Assembly (NCBI GenBank): GCA_002746275.1 | Contig: NVWR01000001.1 | Location: 540,467-552,356 of the forward strand | Length of the DNA: 11,890 bases | DNA from: Rhodobiaceae bacterium | GTDB taxonomy: Bacteria; Pseudomonadota; Alphaproteobacteria; Parvibaculales; Parvibaculaceae | Direction: 5' to 3' | Shown: piece by piece, positions 6,043 to 11,890 of the stretch | How positions within the stretch are numbered: position 1 is the first letter of the stretch | Layout of the letters: each line of letters opens with the position of its first letter | Translations under genes and position numbers: made by a program | The notes under the pieces: generated by a model | Database searches by the model: none | Seen by the model: only the letters and a program-made list of their open reading frames with translations | What the model was told of the DNA's origin: nothing

Positions 6043-6816
6043 TCAACTGGATTGTGGGACCAGTGTCTCCGCCCGCGCCTCATCCATCAAGGTCCGCATT
6101 TTCTTTATCGTTCCCTCAAGACCATCAAAGATCGCCTCACCGATCAAAAAATGCCCTATATTCAATTCGTGCAGATCAGCCAGCGCGGCAATGGGGGCGA
6201 CTGTCTCAAAAGTCAGGCCATGCCCCGCATGCATTTCAAGCCCCATCCCAGCTCCCTCTATTGATGCCTGGGTAAGGCGCTCCAGTTCCCGTCCGGCAGC
6301 AACACCGTCCCCCGCAAAGCACGCCTCGCAGTAAGCGCCAGTATGCAGCTCTACGACAGGAACGTTCAGCGACGTTGCTGCATCCAACTGCCTTGGATCG
6401 GCTTCGATGAAAAGCGACACACGGATAGATGCGTCCGCCAGCTCCGCTACCATAGACGCAAGGCGGTTGTGTGAGCCCGCAGCATCTAGCCCACCTTCTG
6501 TTGTGCGCTCTTCCCGTCGCTCCGGGACGATGCAGACTGCATGAGGTCGGTGCCGCAATGCAATTTCAAGCATTTCCGGCGTTGCAGCCATTTCGAAGTT
6601 CAAAGGCACGGTTAGCGCATCCATCAACCGCTCAATATCACCATCGGAAATATGTCGCCGGTCCTCACGCAAATGAGCCGTAATACCGTCAGCCCCAGCT
6701 TCAGCCGCTAGCAGAGCCGCCCGCACCGGATCAGGAAGATTACCTCCGCGCGCATTACGGATCGTCGCGACGTGGTCAATGTTGACCCCAAGCCGCAATT
6801 TATGCGTACCGGACAT
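6043..6816 (-). CDS. pdxJ: Pyridoxine 5'-phosphate synthase
   Basis: PdxJ condenses 3-amino-1-hydroxyacetone phosphate with 1-deoxyxylulose 5-phosphate to make pyridoxine 5'-phosphate, the ring-closing step of DXP-dependent vitamin B6 synthesis. The 257 residues form a TIM barrel. [17 protein letters not shown] (9-25), [12 protein letters not shown] (45-56), LNFEMA (72-77) and MHAGHGL (195-201) are clear. His48, Glu75 and probably His199 match the catalytic residues described in E. coli PdxJ. GGAG lies 7 bases before ATG 6816; an out-of-frame ATG 4 bases upstream sits too close to that site. It starts 19 bases after the DUF2062 gene ends and is followed by acpS 9 bases later. Confidence 0.97.
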   Translation of the reverse strand: MSGTHKLRLGVNIDHVATIRNARGGNLPDPVRAALLAAEAGADGITAHLREDRRHISDGDIERLMDALTVPLNFEMAATPEMLEIALRHRPHAVCIVPERREERTTEGGLDAAGSHNRLASMVAELADASIRVSLFIEADPRQLDAATSLNVPVVELHTGAYCEACFAGDGVAAGRELERLTQASIEGAGMGLEMHAGHGLTFETVAPIAALADLHELNIGHFLIGEAIFDGLEGTIKKMRTLMDEARAETLVPQSS

Positions 6817-6835
6817 GCATCAACTCCGTGTTCGT

Positions 6836-7420
6836 TTAAGACTTAGCGGTGGCAGATGGACCGTTCTCATCAATGCCGGCCTCAATTGCTTTTTTGGCAA
6901 TTTGTTCCCGCCTTTTGGCTTGATAGGTCTCAACCGTACTGCGAATGAGGTAGTAGACAATGCCGGCACAGACAAGACCCAATGGAATGCCCCCAACCAT
7001 CATTGGCACCAGAACCGGTAGGATTGCATCGATTGCCTGACCGGAGAACATGTTGATGCTCAGTTCCGGCTCGCTCGGCGCTTCCGACCCCTGCAACAGC
7101 CAATACCCAACATCGTAGGTTCCAATCCAGATGAACGGAAACGTCAAAGGATTGCCGATGAAAGTGCCAAAGGCCGACGCGATCAAGTTACCTCGGAATA
7201 TCCAGGCAAGGGCAAAGCCGATGACAAAATGAAAGCCAAGAAATGGGGTAAATGAGGCAAATGCACCAGCAGCAACCCCGATCGCAATCGCGTGCGGCGT
7301 ACCGCTTAATCGCCAAACCCGGCGCCATCCGTATTGGAAAGCACGCTTCCAACCCAATCGTGGCCAAACCAGCTCACGAAGGCGTTGCAGAGGGTGAAGC
7401 TCAATACGGCGGCGGAACAT
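6836..7420 (-). CDS. DUF2062 family membrane protein
   Basis: The function is unknown. The 194 residues match the DUF2062 pattern: a basic amphipathic N-terminus (residues 3-37), then a Gly- and Phe-rich core with GVAAGAFASFTPFLGFHF (48-65) and FGTFIGNPLTFPFIW (84-98). About three or four hydrophobic segments lie near 44-75, 79-109 and 129-159, so it is an inner-membrane protein. The C-terminal 30 residues are charged and probably cytoplasmic. AGGA sits just before ATG 7420, and the gene starts 6 bases after pyrE ends, so the two are cotranscribed. DUF2062 proteins often sit in this place in alphaproteobacteria, but the neighbours give no shared pathway that would reveal a role. Confidence 0.9.
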   Translation of the reverse strand: MFRRRIELHPLQRLRELVWPRLGWKRAFQYGWRRVWRLSGTPHAIAIGVAAGAFASFTPFLGFHFVIGFALAWIFRGNLIASAFGTFIGNPLTFPFIWIGTYDVGYWLLQGSEAPSEPELSINMFSGQAIDAILPVLVPMMVGGIPLGLVCAGIVYYLIRSTVETYQAKRREQIAKKAIEAGIDENGPSATAKS

Positions 7421-7426
7421 GAGATC

Positions 7427-8011
7427 CTACTTTAACCCCCTACTTCCGGGTTTAATTGCTGGAATAGCGGCAAGCTCTGGGGGCAATTTGTCAGCATCAA
7501 AAGTTGGAATGGCCAGCTTTGCCAACGACACCAGCTTAACACCGATTTCTGCTGTGCCGTTTGATCTATCGATCAGACACGCAGCCCCCACAACGTTCCC
7601 TCCGATAGCGCGAATAACGCCAATGGCTTCGCGAGATGAGAGACCTGTTGTCACAATATCTTCAACCATGAGGCACCGTGTACCTTCGGGAATATCGAAT
7701 CCCCGACGAAGAATGAATTCACCCTCGACCCTCTCCAGAAAAATGCCCGGCACCGAGAGCTGGCGGCCCATTTCATATCCAACGATCACACCACCCATGG
7801 CAGGTGACACGACAAGGTCGATCTGCTCTGAGATCTCAGCCGAGACCTTTTCTGCCAGAGCACTACAAAGACGGGCAGCCCGTTCGGCATCCATCAACGC
7901 TCGGGCACATTGCAGATATTTACTGGAATGGAGCCCGGAAGAAAGGACAAAGTGCCCTTCAAGCAAGGCACCTGCGTCAGAGAATTCCTTCAAAACCCGT
8001 TTTTCGTCCAT
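7427..8011 (-). CDS. pyrE: Orotate phosphoribosyltransferase
   Basis: PyrE joins orotate to PRPP to give orotidine 5'-phosphate in pyrimidine synthesis. The 194 residues are of the short bacterial type. Visible motifs are HFVLSSGLHSSKYLQC (20-35), VVSPAMGGVIVGYEMGR (67-83), FLERVEGEFILRRGF (91-105) and the PRPP-binding loop MVEDIVTTGLSSRE (115-128). The ATG at 8011 has only an A+T-rich stretch before it and no good ribosome binding site. A 56-base gap separates it from rsh, in which I see no terminator or promoter for this strand. No other pyrimidine gene is in the window. Confidence 0.95.
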   Translation of the reverse strand: MDEKRVLKEFSDAGALLEGHFVLSSGLHSSKYLQCARALMDAERAARLCSALAEKVSAEISEQIDLVVSPAMGGVIVGYEMGRQLSVPGIFLERVEGEFILRRGFDIPEGTRCLMVEDIVTTGLSSREAIGVIRAIGGNVVGAACLIDRSNGTAEIGVKLVSLAKLAIPTFDADKLPPELAAIPAIKPGSRGLK

Positions 8012-8067
8012 GATTAATAAATATCCGATTTTGGTTTGTAGACCCTTAAAGATCTCTCTTTTTTACA

Positions 8068-10218
8068 TCAAACGCGTGCCACAACATTCACAACAGACAG
8101 CCCCTTCAACGCATTCACAATTCGGTTTGCATGTTTGAGGTCCAACACATCAATGTCGAGCTCAATATCGTAAAAATCCATGTCTCTACGAGCCAAGATC
8201 ATATTGTTGATATTACCACTATAGTCAGCGATCAATGTGGCAATAGCTCCCAGCGCGCCCACTTCATTCGACGCGCGAACCTCCAACCGGCTTACAAAGG
8301 TTGCGGCCTCTTCATCGCTGACGTCCCAAGAAACATCAACCCAACGTTGCGGTTCGTTTTCAAATTTCTCCAGCATCTCCGACGAGATGGGATAAATAAC
8401 AACTCCCTCACCAGGCGTGACAATGCCAACGATCCGGTCGCCAGGGAGAGGAAATGTATCTTTCGCAAAACGGATCGCTTGCCCGCGAACACCACCACGT
8501 AATTGCACCAGTGGTTTGGCATTCAGCGGGTCTTTGTCGGCGGGCTTTTTAGCCTTCACTTTCTTAGCTGTTCGTCCCGTTGCCACCTCCGGGAACACCT
8601 GCTCCAGGACTTCCTGAGCGGAATGAACACCTTCTCCGACGGCAGCAAACAGATCGTTCAGATGGTCATGCCCGAGGCCACCAAGTGCACGTTCCACCAC
8701 ACTGTCTTCCGGTTCTTTTCCCTCCCGTTCAAAGACCGACTGAACCATCTGGCGCCCAAGAAGCTCGAACTCTATCTGTTGAGTTTGGCGCAATGCCCGC
8801 CTGATGGCTGATCGGGCCTTTCCCGTTTCGACGTAATTTTCCCAAATCGCCAAAGGTCGTTGCGCCTTGGAGCGCACGATCTCAACTTCATCACCGTTTT
8901 CAAGCTGTGTCCGCAACGGCATGTGGCGTCCATTAATTTTACACCCGACACAACTGTCGCCAACTTCGGTGTGAACGGCATAGGCAAAATCAAGGGCCGT
9001 CGCACCGCGCGGCAGATTGATCAACATACCTTTGGGCGTAAAACAAAAAACCTGGTCGGAAAACAATTGCAGTTTGGAATGCTCAAGAAATTCCTCGGCT
9101 GAACTGCCATGTTCCAGCATTTCGACGAGCTGCCTCAACCATCCAAATGTATCCGCATAGGCCTCCTTAGGCTCTTTCGAGCCCGAGTCCTTGTAAATCC
9201 AGTGCGCCGCGATCCCGTGCTCTGCAATATTATGCATTTCCCGTGTGCGAACTTGAATTTCCACACGCTTGCGCTCTGGCCCAACAATGGTTGTGTGGAT
9301 GGATCGGTAGCCATTGTTCTTTGGGGTCGAAATATAGTCTTTGAACCGGCCGGGGACACTCGGCCAACGACGGTGCAAGACTCCCAAGGCCTGGTAGCAA
9401 CTGGCTTCATCCGCGACTAGAACACGGAAGGCGAATATGTCGGACAGCTGCTCAAGAGAACTCGCCCGGCGCTGCATCTTGCGCCAGATTGAGTAGGAAC
9501 GTTTTTGGCGTCCGTGAACTTCAATGTCCAACCCACCGCCTTCAAAAAGGCCAACAATCTGAGTGCGTATCCGCTCAATGACGTCACCACTTTCAGAACG
9601 GAAATCATCCAGCCGCACCTCAATCGCACTGCGGGCATCGGGGTTGATGACCTTGAAGGACAAGTCCTCCAGTTCCTCCCGAAATTCATGCATCCCCATG
9701 CGCCCTGCAAGCGGCGCATATATATCCAGCGTTTCCTGCGCAATACGTCGGCGCTTCGCTTCTTTAGGGATGTGATGCAATGTCCGCATATTGTGCAGAC
9801 GGTCGGCAAGCTTGACCAGCAACACGCGAATATCGTTGGACATAGCGAGCAGGAGTTTTCGAAAGTTCTCCGCCTGCTTGGCGTCTTCACTGTCCCACTC
9901 AAGCTGGGACAGTTTGGTGACACCATCCACGAGTTCGGCAATTTCACCGCCGAACAGGGACGAAATTTCTTCTGTTGTGACGTCTGTATCTTCAATCGTG
10001 TCGTGGAGCAGACCGGTAATGATCGTCGCCGCATCCAGCCGCAACTCGGTCAATATCCCCGCAACTTCGATCGGATGTGAGAAATAGGGGTCGCCAGAGT
10101 GGCGCAACTGATTGCCGTGCATTTTTGTTGCAAAAACATAGGCACGGTTGATCAGCGCCTCGTCCGCCGCCGGATCGTAGGCCAGCACTTTGTCCACCAG
10201 TTCATACTGGCGCAGCAT
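8068..10218 (-). CDS. rsh: Bifunctional (p)ppGpp synthetase/hydrolase of the Rel/SpoT (Rsh) family
   Basis: This enzyme makes and degrades (p)ppGpp in the stringent response. The 716 residues contain all domains. The HD hydrolase has His48 (FSHPIEVAG), His72-Asp73 (LLHDTIEDTD) and Asp139 (LADRLHNMRT). The synthetase has RFKDYISTPKNNGYRSIHTT (291-310) and VEIQVRT (319-325). TGS (about 384-448) and a C-terminal ACT domain (about 643-716) follow. Both catalytic centres look intact, as expected when a genome has one long Rsh. In the domain before ACT, GEGVVIYPISSEML (603-616) has Tyr and Ser where many Rsh proteins have His and Cys; I recall this as usual in alphaproteobacteria. AGGTG lies 7 bases before ATG 10218. 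The rpoZ terminator lies just upstream. Confidence 0.97.
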   Translation of the reverse strand: MLRQYELVDKVLAYDPAADEALINRAYVFATKMHGNQLRHSGDPYFSHPIEVAGILTELRLDAATIITGLLHDTIEDTDVTTEEISSLFGGEIAELVDGVTKLSQLEWDSEDAKQAENFRKLLLAMSNDIRVLLVKLADRLHNMRTLHHIPKEAKRRRIAQETLDIYAPLAGRMGMHEFREELEDLSFKVINPDARSAIEVRLDDFRSESGDVIERIRTQIVGLFEGGGLDIEVHGRQKRSYSIWRKMQRRASSLEQLSDIFAFRVLVADEASCYQALGVLHRRWPSVPGRFKDYISTPKNNGYRSIHTTIVGPERKRVEIQVRTREMHNIAEHGIAAHWIYKDSGSKEPKEAYADTFGWLRQLVEMLEHGSSAEEFLEHSKLQLFSDQVFCFTPKGMLINLPRGATALDFAYAVHTEVGDSCVGCKINGRHMPLRTQLENGDEVEIVRSKAQRPLAIWENYVETGKARSAIRRALRQTQQIEFELLGRQMVQSVFEREGKEPEDSVVERALGGLGHDHLNDLFAAVGEGVHSAQEVLEQVFPEVATGRTAKKVKAKKPADKDPLNAKPLVQLRGGVRGQAIRFAKDTFPLPGDRIVGIVTPGEGVVIYPISSEMLEKFENEPQRWVDVSWDVSDEEAATFVSRLEVRASNEVGALGAIATLIADYSGNINNMILARRDMDFYDIELDIDVLDLKHANRIVNALKGLSVVNVVARV

Positions 10219-10257
10219 GCGCTCTCACCTTTCTAAAGGGCTTACGCCCACAAATTT

Positions 10258-10286
10258 GCGTTTTTCGACGCTAAAACGAAAAACGC
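10258..10286 (-). repeat. Perfect 10-bp inverted repeat downstream of the rpoZ terminator
   Basis: GCGTTTTTCG (10258-10267) and CGAAAAACGC (10277-10286) are exact reverse complements with a 9-base spacer. The second arm covers the T-tract and last three stem bases of the rpoZ terminator. It lies about 40 bases before the rsh start and could be a read-through hairpin or an operator. Confidence 0.75.
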
Positions 10287-10313
10287 CGCCCTCAAAGCCG
10301 AAGCCGGGCGGCG
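10273..10313 (-). terminator. Intrinsic terminator of rpoZ
   Basis: On the minus strand CGCCGCCC (10313-10306) pairs perfectly with GGGCGGCG (10291-10284) around a 14-base loop. TTTTTCGTTTT (10283-10273) follows directly. The 8-bp all-G/C stem and T-tract are a textbook Rho-independent terminator, 50 bases after the rpoZ stop. It implies rsh has its own promoter or depends on read-through. Confidence 0.88.
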
Positions 10314-10362
10314 CTTACACAATAGATTGCAGAGCAATCCAATTCTTTTTCAGCAACGCGGC

Positions 10363-10761
10363 TCAATCATATTCCTCAGTCTCGGGGGTGCGTGCCGGTG
10401 CAGGAGCATCAATCTGCGCTTGCAAAGCCCGCAACAACTCATCTTCGCTCATACGGTCGCCTTCGCCAAGCTGTGTATCTGCATTGGCTTCATCTGAATC
10501 CTCTGCATTTGCTGCCATTTCGGGCTCATCATCATCAACCCGTTTCTGCATGTCTTCAATGATAGCTTCCCGAAGTACCTCAGGAAGAACCGTCGATTCA
10601 GCAATTTCGCGCAGGGCAACAACAGGGTTTTTGTCGTTGTCACGATCAATCGTGAGTTCAGCACCGGCCGCCACGGCACGGGCGCGCTGCGCAGCCATCA
10701 ATACCAGATCAAAACGATTGGGGACCTTGTCCACGCAGTCTTCAACTGTTACGCGAGCCAT
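10363..10761 (-). CDS. rpoZ: RNA polymerase omega subunit
   Basis: Omega helps fold and assemble the beta' subunit and, in E. coli, forms part of a ppGpp-binding site of RNA polymerase. [20 protein letters not shown] (1-20) and [12 protein letters not shown] (23-34) are the conserved omega core. [13 protein letters not shown] (45-57) completes it. The 132-residue length and long acidic tail (about 75-132, rich in Asp and Glu) are common in alphaproteobacteria. GGAG (10771-10774, minus strand) lies 9 bases before the ATG. It sits directly upstream of rsh, the enzyme that makes ppGpp, with a terminator between them. Confidence 0.96.
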   Translation of the reverse strand: MARVTVEDCVDKVPNRFDLVLMAAQRARAVAAGAELTIDRDNDKNPVVALREIAESTVLPEVLREAIIEDMQKRVDDDEPEMAANAEDSDEANADTQLGEGDRMSEDELLRALQAQIDAPAPARTPETEEYD

Positions 10762-10805
10762 ATAGTCACACTCCGGGCGCTAGAGAGAGAATAGGAATTT
10801 GCGCT

Positions 10806-10834
10806 TATGTAGGCAGGTTGAGGGGCAAACGCAA
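10806..10834 (-). promoter_or_regulatory. Candidate sigma-70-type promoter for rpoZ
   Basis: On the minus strand TTGCGT (10834-10829) and TACATA (10811-10806) are separated by 17 bases and would start transcription about 35-40 bases before the rpoZ ATG. The match is moderate (TTG in the -35, four of six bases in the -10), so this is a candidate only. It lies in the 119-base gap after folK. Confidence 0.4.
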
Positions 10835-10880
10835 GGAAAAACAGCGCCTTAGCCCATGTTTTTGAGTGTTTATCAACTTT

Positions 10881-11384
10881 TCAAAGAAGTGGCGCAACAC
10901 CCTCTCTATCCTGTGTGGTTAATGCCCCCAATAGCTTGGAAACGGCCACTCCCGTCACCGGATGACACCAGTTTGGAGCCACATCGGCAAGAGGCACTAG
11001 AACAAAGGCCCGATCAGAAAGCCTGGGGTGCGGCAATATCAGCTGATTCGCAGCGCCTTCTGGTTGGATGAGGCCGTCAAAATCGAGAATATCCAGATCC
11101 AGCGTCCGTTCCTCCCACCTTTGCTCCCGTACCCGCCCAAATGCCGCTTCAATACGGTGCAATTGGGCAAGCAGAGCCGAGGGCGCCAAGGCGGTGGAAA
11201 TGCGCGCCACCGCGTTAACAAAGTCCGGTTGCGCGTAGGGAGTTACAGCTCTGGTTCGGTAAAATGGAGATATCGCCTCCACGTGCAACCCATAGGTCGG
11301 AAACTGCTCCAGGGCCGCTTTGAAACTTGCTTCCGGCGCTCCCCAGGAACCCGGTAGATTGGCGCCCAGTGCCACCAAAATCAT
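10881..11384 (-). CDS. folK: 2-amino-4-hydroxy-6-hydroxymethyldihydropteridine pyrophosphokinase
   Basis: FolK transfers pyrophosphate from ATP to 6-hydroxymethyl-7,8-dihydropterin in folate synthesis. From ATG 11384 it has 167 residues, the usual length. MILVALGANLPG opens the protein, SPFYRTRAV (39-47) and QPDFVNAVA (52-60) follow, and RTLDLDIL (93-100) carries catalytic Asp96 and Asp98. LPHPRLSDRAFVLVPLADV (117-135) is the conserved end block. In the HPPK signature, Glu replaces the usual small residue before Arg93 (RWEER). An upstream in-frame start at 11420 is rejected because AGGAGA (11391-11396, minus strand) sits 6 bases before 11384 and the family starts at this Met. No other folate gene is nearby. 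Confidence 0.95.
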   Translation of the reverse strand: MILVALGANLPGSWGAPEASFKAALEQFPTYGLHVEAISPFYRTRAVTPYAQPDFVNAVARISTALAPSALLAQLHRIEAAFGRVREQRWEERTLDLDILDFDGLIQPEGAANQLILPHPRLSDRAFVLVPLADVAPNWCHPVTGVAVSKLLGALTTQDREGVAPLL

Positions 11385-11495
11385 CGCATTTCTCCTCACC
11401 AACCAGACGCCCAGACCCATTGCCTTGTTGTCGATTGGCTGCCGGTCTATCAGATGGCGGTACTCAAGCTCACCCCAAAAGGGTTTTCAAGCCAA
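11385..11495. promoter_or_regulatory. Divergent gap between folK and the uracil-DNA glycosylase gene
   Basis: The gap carries the folK ribosome binding site (11391-11396). On the plus strand TTGTTG followed 17 bases later by TATCAG, ending about 11453, is a weak promoter candidate. If real, transcription would start after the ATG at 11454 and favour the in-frame ATG at 11496. I see no dyad or terminator. Confidence 0.3.
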
Positions 11496-11890
11496 ATGAC
11501 CATCGCCTATAGCCCCGAAGCACCGCTCGATTGCCCTTTATGCCCTCGCCTCGCGGAATTTCGCGCCGAGACCAAAGTTGCCCATCCAGACTGGTTCAAC
11601 GCGCCTGTCCCCTCTTTCGGGCCAGAAACCGCGCGTTTGCTCGTCGTGGGGCTCGCCCCAGGAATGCAGGGTGCCAACCGGACGGGCCGCCCCTTCACGG
11701 GAGACTGGGCAGGCGATCTCCTATACCCGACATTGATCAAATACGGCTTTGCCAGCGGAACTTACAAAGCCAGCCCCGATGATGGCCTGCAGATGGTCGA
11801 TTGCATGATTTCAAACGCAGTGCGTTGTGTCCCCCCGCAGAACAAGCCCACAGGTCCAGAAGCCAAAACCTGCCGTGGTTTTCTGAAAGC
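11496..11890 (+). CDS. Uracil-DNA glycosylase, family 5 (UdgB-like), N-terminal part (cut by window edge)
   Basis: Such enzymes remove uracil and other deaminated bases from DNA to start base excision repair. The 131 codons in the window stay open to the edge. DCPLCPRLAEFR (12-23) and NAVRCVPPQNKPTGPEAKTC (107-126) supply Cys13, Cys16, Cys111 and Cys126, the four ligands of an iron-sulfur cluster in family 4 and 5 enzymes. GLAPGMQGANRTGRPFTGD (52-70) is the active-site motif. The GANRTGRPFTGD form, without the acidic residue typical of family 4, points to family 5. An in-frame ATG at 11454 would add 14 residues; I prefer 11496 because the first Cys then falls near residue 13, as I recall for relatives. 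It is transcribed away from folK. Confidence 0.88.
   Translation, partial: MTIAYSPEAPLDCPLCPRLAEFRAETKVAHPDWFNAPVPSFGPETARLLVVGLAPGMQGANRTGRPFTGDWAGDLLYPTLIKYGFASGTYKASPDDGLQMVDCMISNAVRCVPPQNKPTGPEAKTCRGFLK

Noticed and set aside
6047..6055. Another TGGATTGTG, as found in the acpS-lepB gap
   Set aside because: It lies on the opposite strand inside the end of pdxJ coding sequence and is explained by codons there.
8048..8064. AAAGA-TCTC-TCTTT followed by T residues between rsh and pyrE
   Set aside because: The T-tract lies on the plus strand, where no gene is transcribed; the 5-bp A/T-rich stem is too weak for a terminator.
7419..8138. A 239-codon plus-strand frame across pyrE and into the end of rsh
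   Set aside because: It is antisense to clear pyrE, has no family features and is rich in Ser, Arg and Pro as expected of a shadow frame.
9417..10034. A 205-codon minus-strand frame inside rsh in another frame
   Set aside because: The Rsh frame here has intact HD and synthetase motifs; the other frame is a Cys-, Arg- and Ser-rich shadow.
1..11890. Mobile elements, CRISPR arrays, tRNA or rRNA genes, attachment sites
   Set aside because: I found no transposase or integrase gene, no regularly spaced repeats, and no recognisable tRNA or rRNA sequence on either strand.

Overview
The window looks like chromosomal DNA of an alphaproteobacterium of moderate G+C content. The main reason is gene order. 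On the minus strand, rpoZ, one long bifunctional rsh, pyrE, a DUF2062 membrane protein, pdxJ, acpS, lepB, rnc, era and recO follow one another, with parC beyond. From general knowledge this is a classic alphaproteobacterial core-genome order. Protein details agree: RecO lacks zinc cysteines, the Rsh C-terminal domain has Tyr and Ser where other Rsh proteins have His and Cys, and the response regulator carries a GPDRRR tail. I cannot name a genus, and I see no mobile element, CRISPR array, tRNA or rRNA.

Layout. Bases 1-314 hold the N-terminal part of parC (minus). Bases 315-2400 hold a plus-strand set of three genes set against the flow of the surrounding genes: a single-domain globin (563-979), a single-domain response regulator with a repetitive acidic tail (1147-1731), and an unassigned helical protein (1789-2400) that overlaps recO tail to tail by 4 bases. 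Bases 2397-8011 form a tightly packed minus-strand block (pyrE, DUF2062, pdxJ, acpS, lepB, rnc, era, recO) with ATGA overlaps and gaps of 6 to 84 bases. rsh (8068-10218) and rpoZ (10363-10761) lie upstream of it, separated by a strong intrinsic terminator. folK (minus) and a family 5 uracil-DNA glycosylase gene (plus, cut by the window edge) diverge at the right end.

How the genes work together. The block is housekeeping: transcription (omega subunit), stringent response (Rsh), pyrimidine, pyridoxal phosphate and folate synthesis (PyrE, PdxJ, FolK), acyl carrier protein activation (AcpS), secretion (LepB), rRNA processing and 30S maturation (RNase III, Era), and DNA repair or topology (RecO, Udg, ParC).

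The accessory part is the globin, response regulator and helical-protein set between recO and parC. A heme protein next to a phospho-receiver and a protein that may be a histidine-less phosphotransfer-like partner could be a small gas or redox signalling module. That reading is inference. The intergenic spaces also hold several unexplained dyads and repeats (1044-1072, 5550-5586, 10258-10286).
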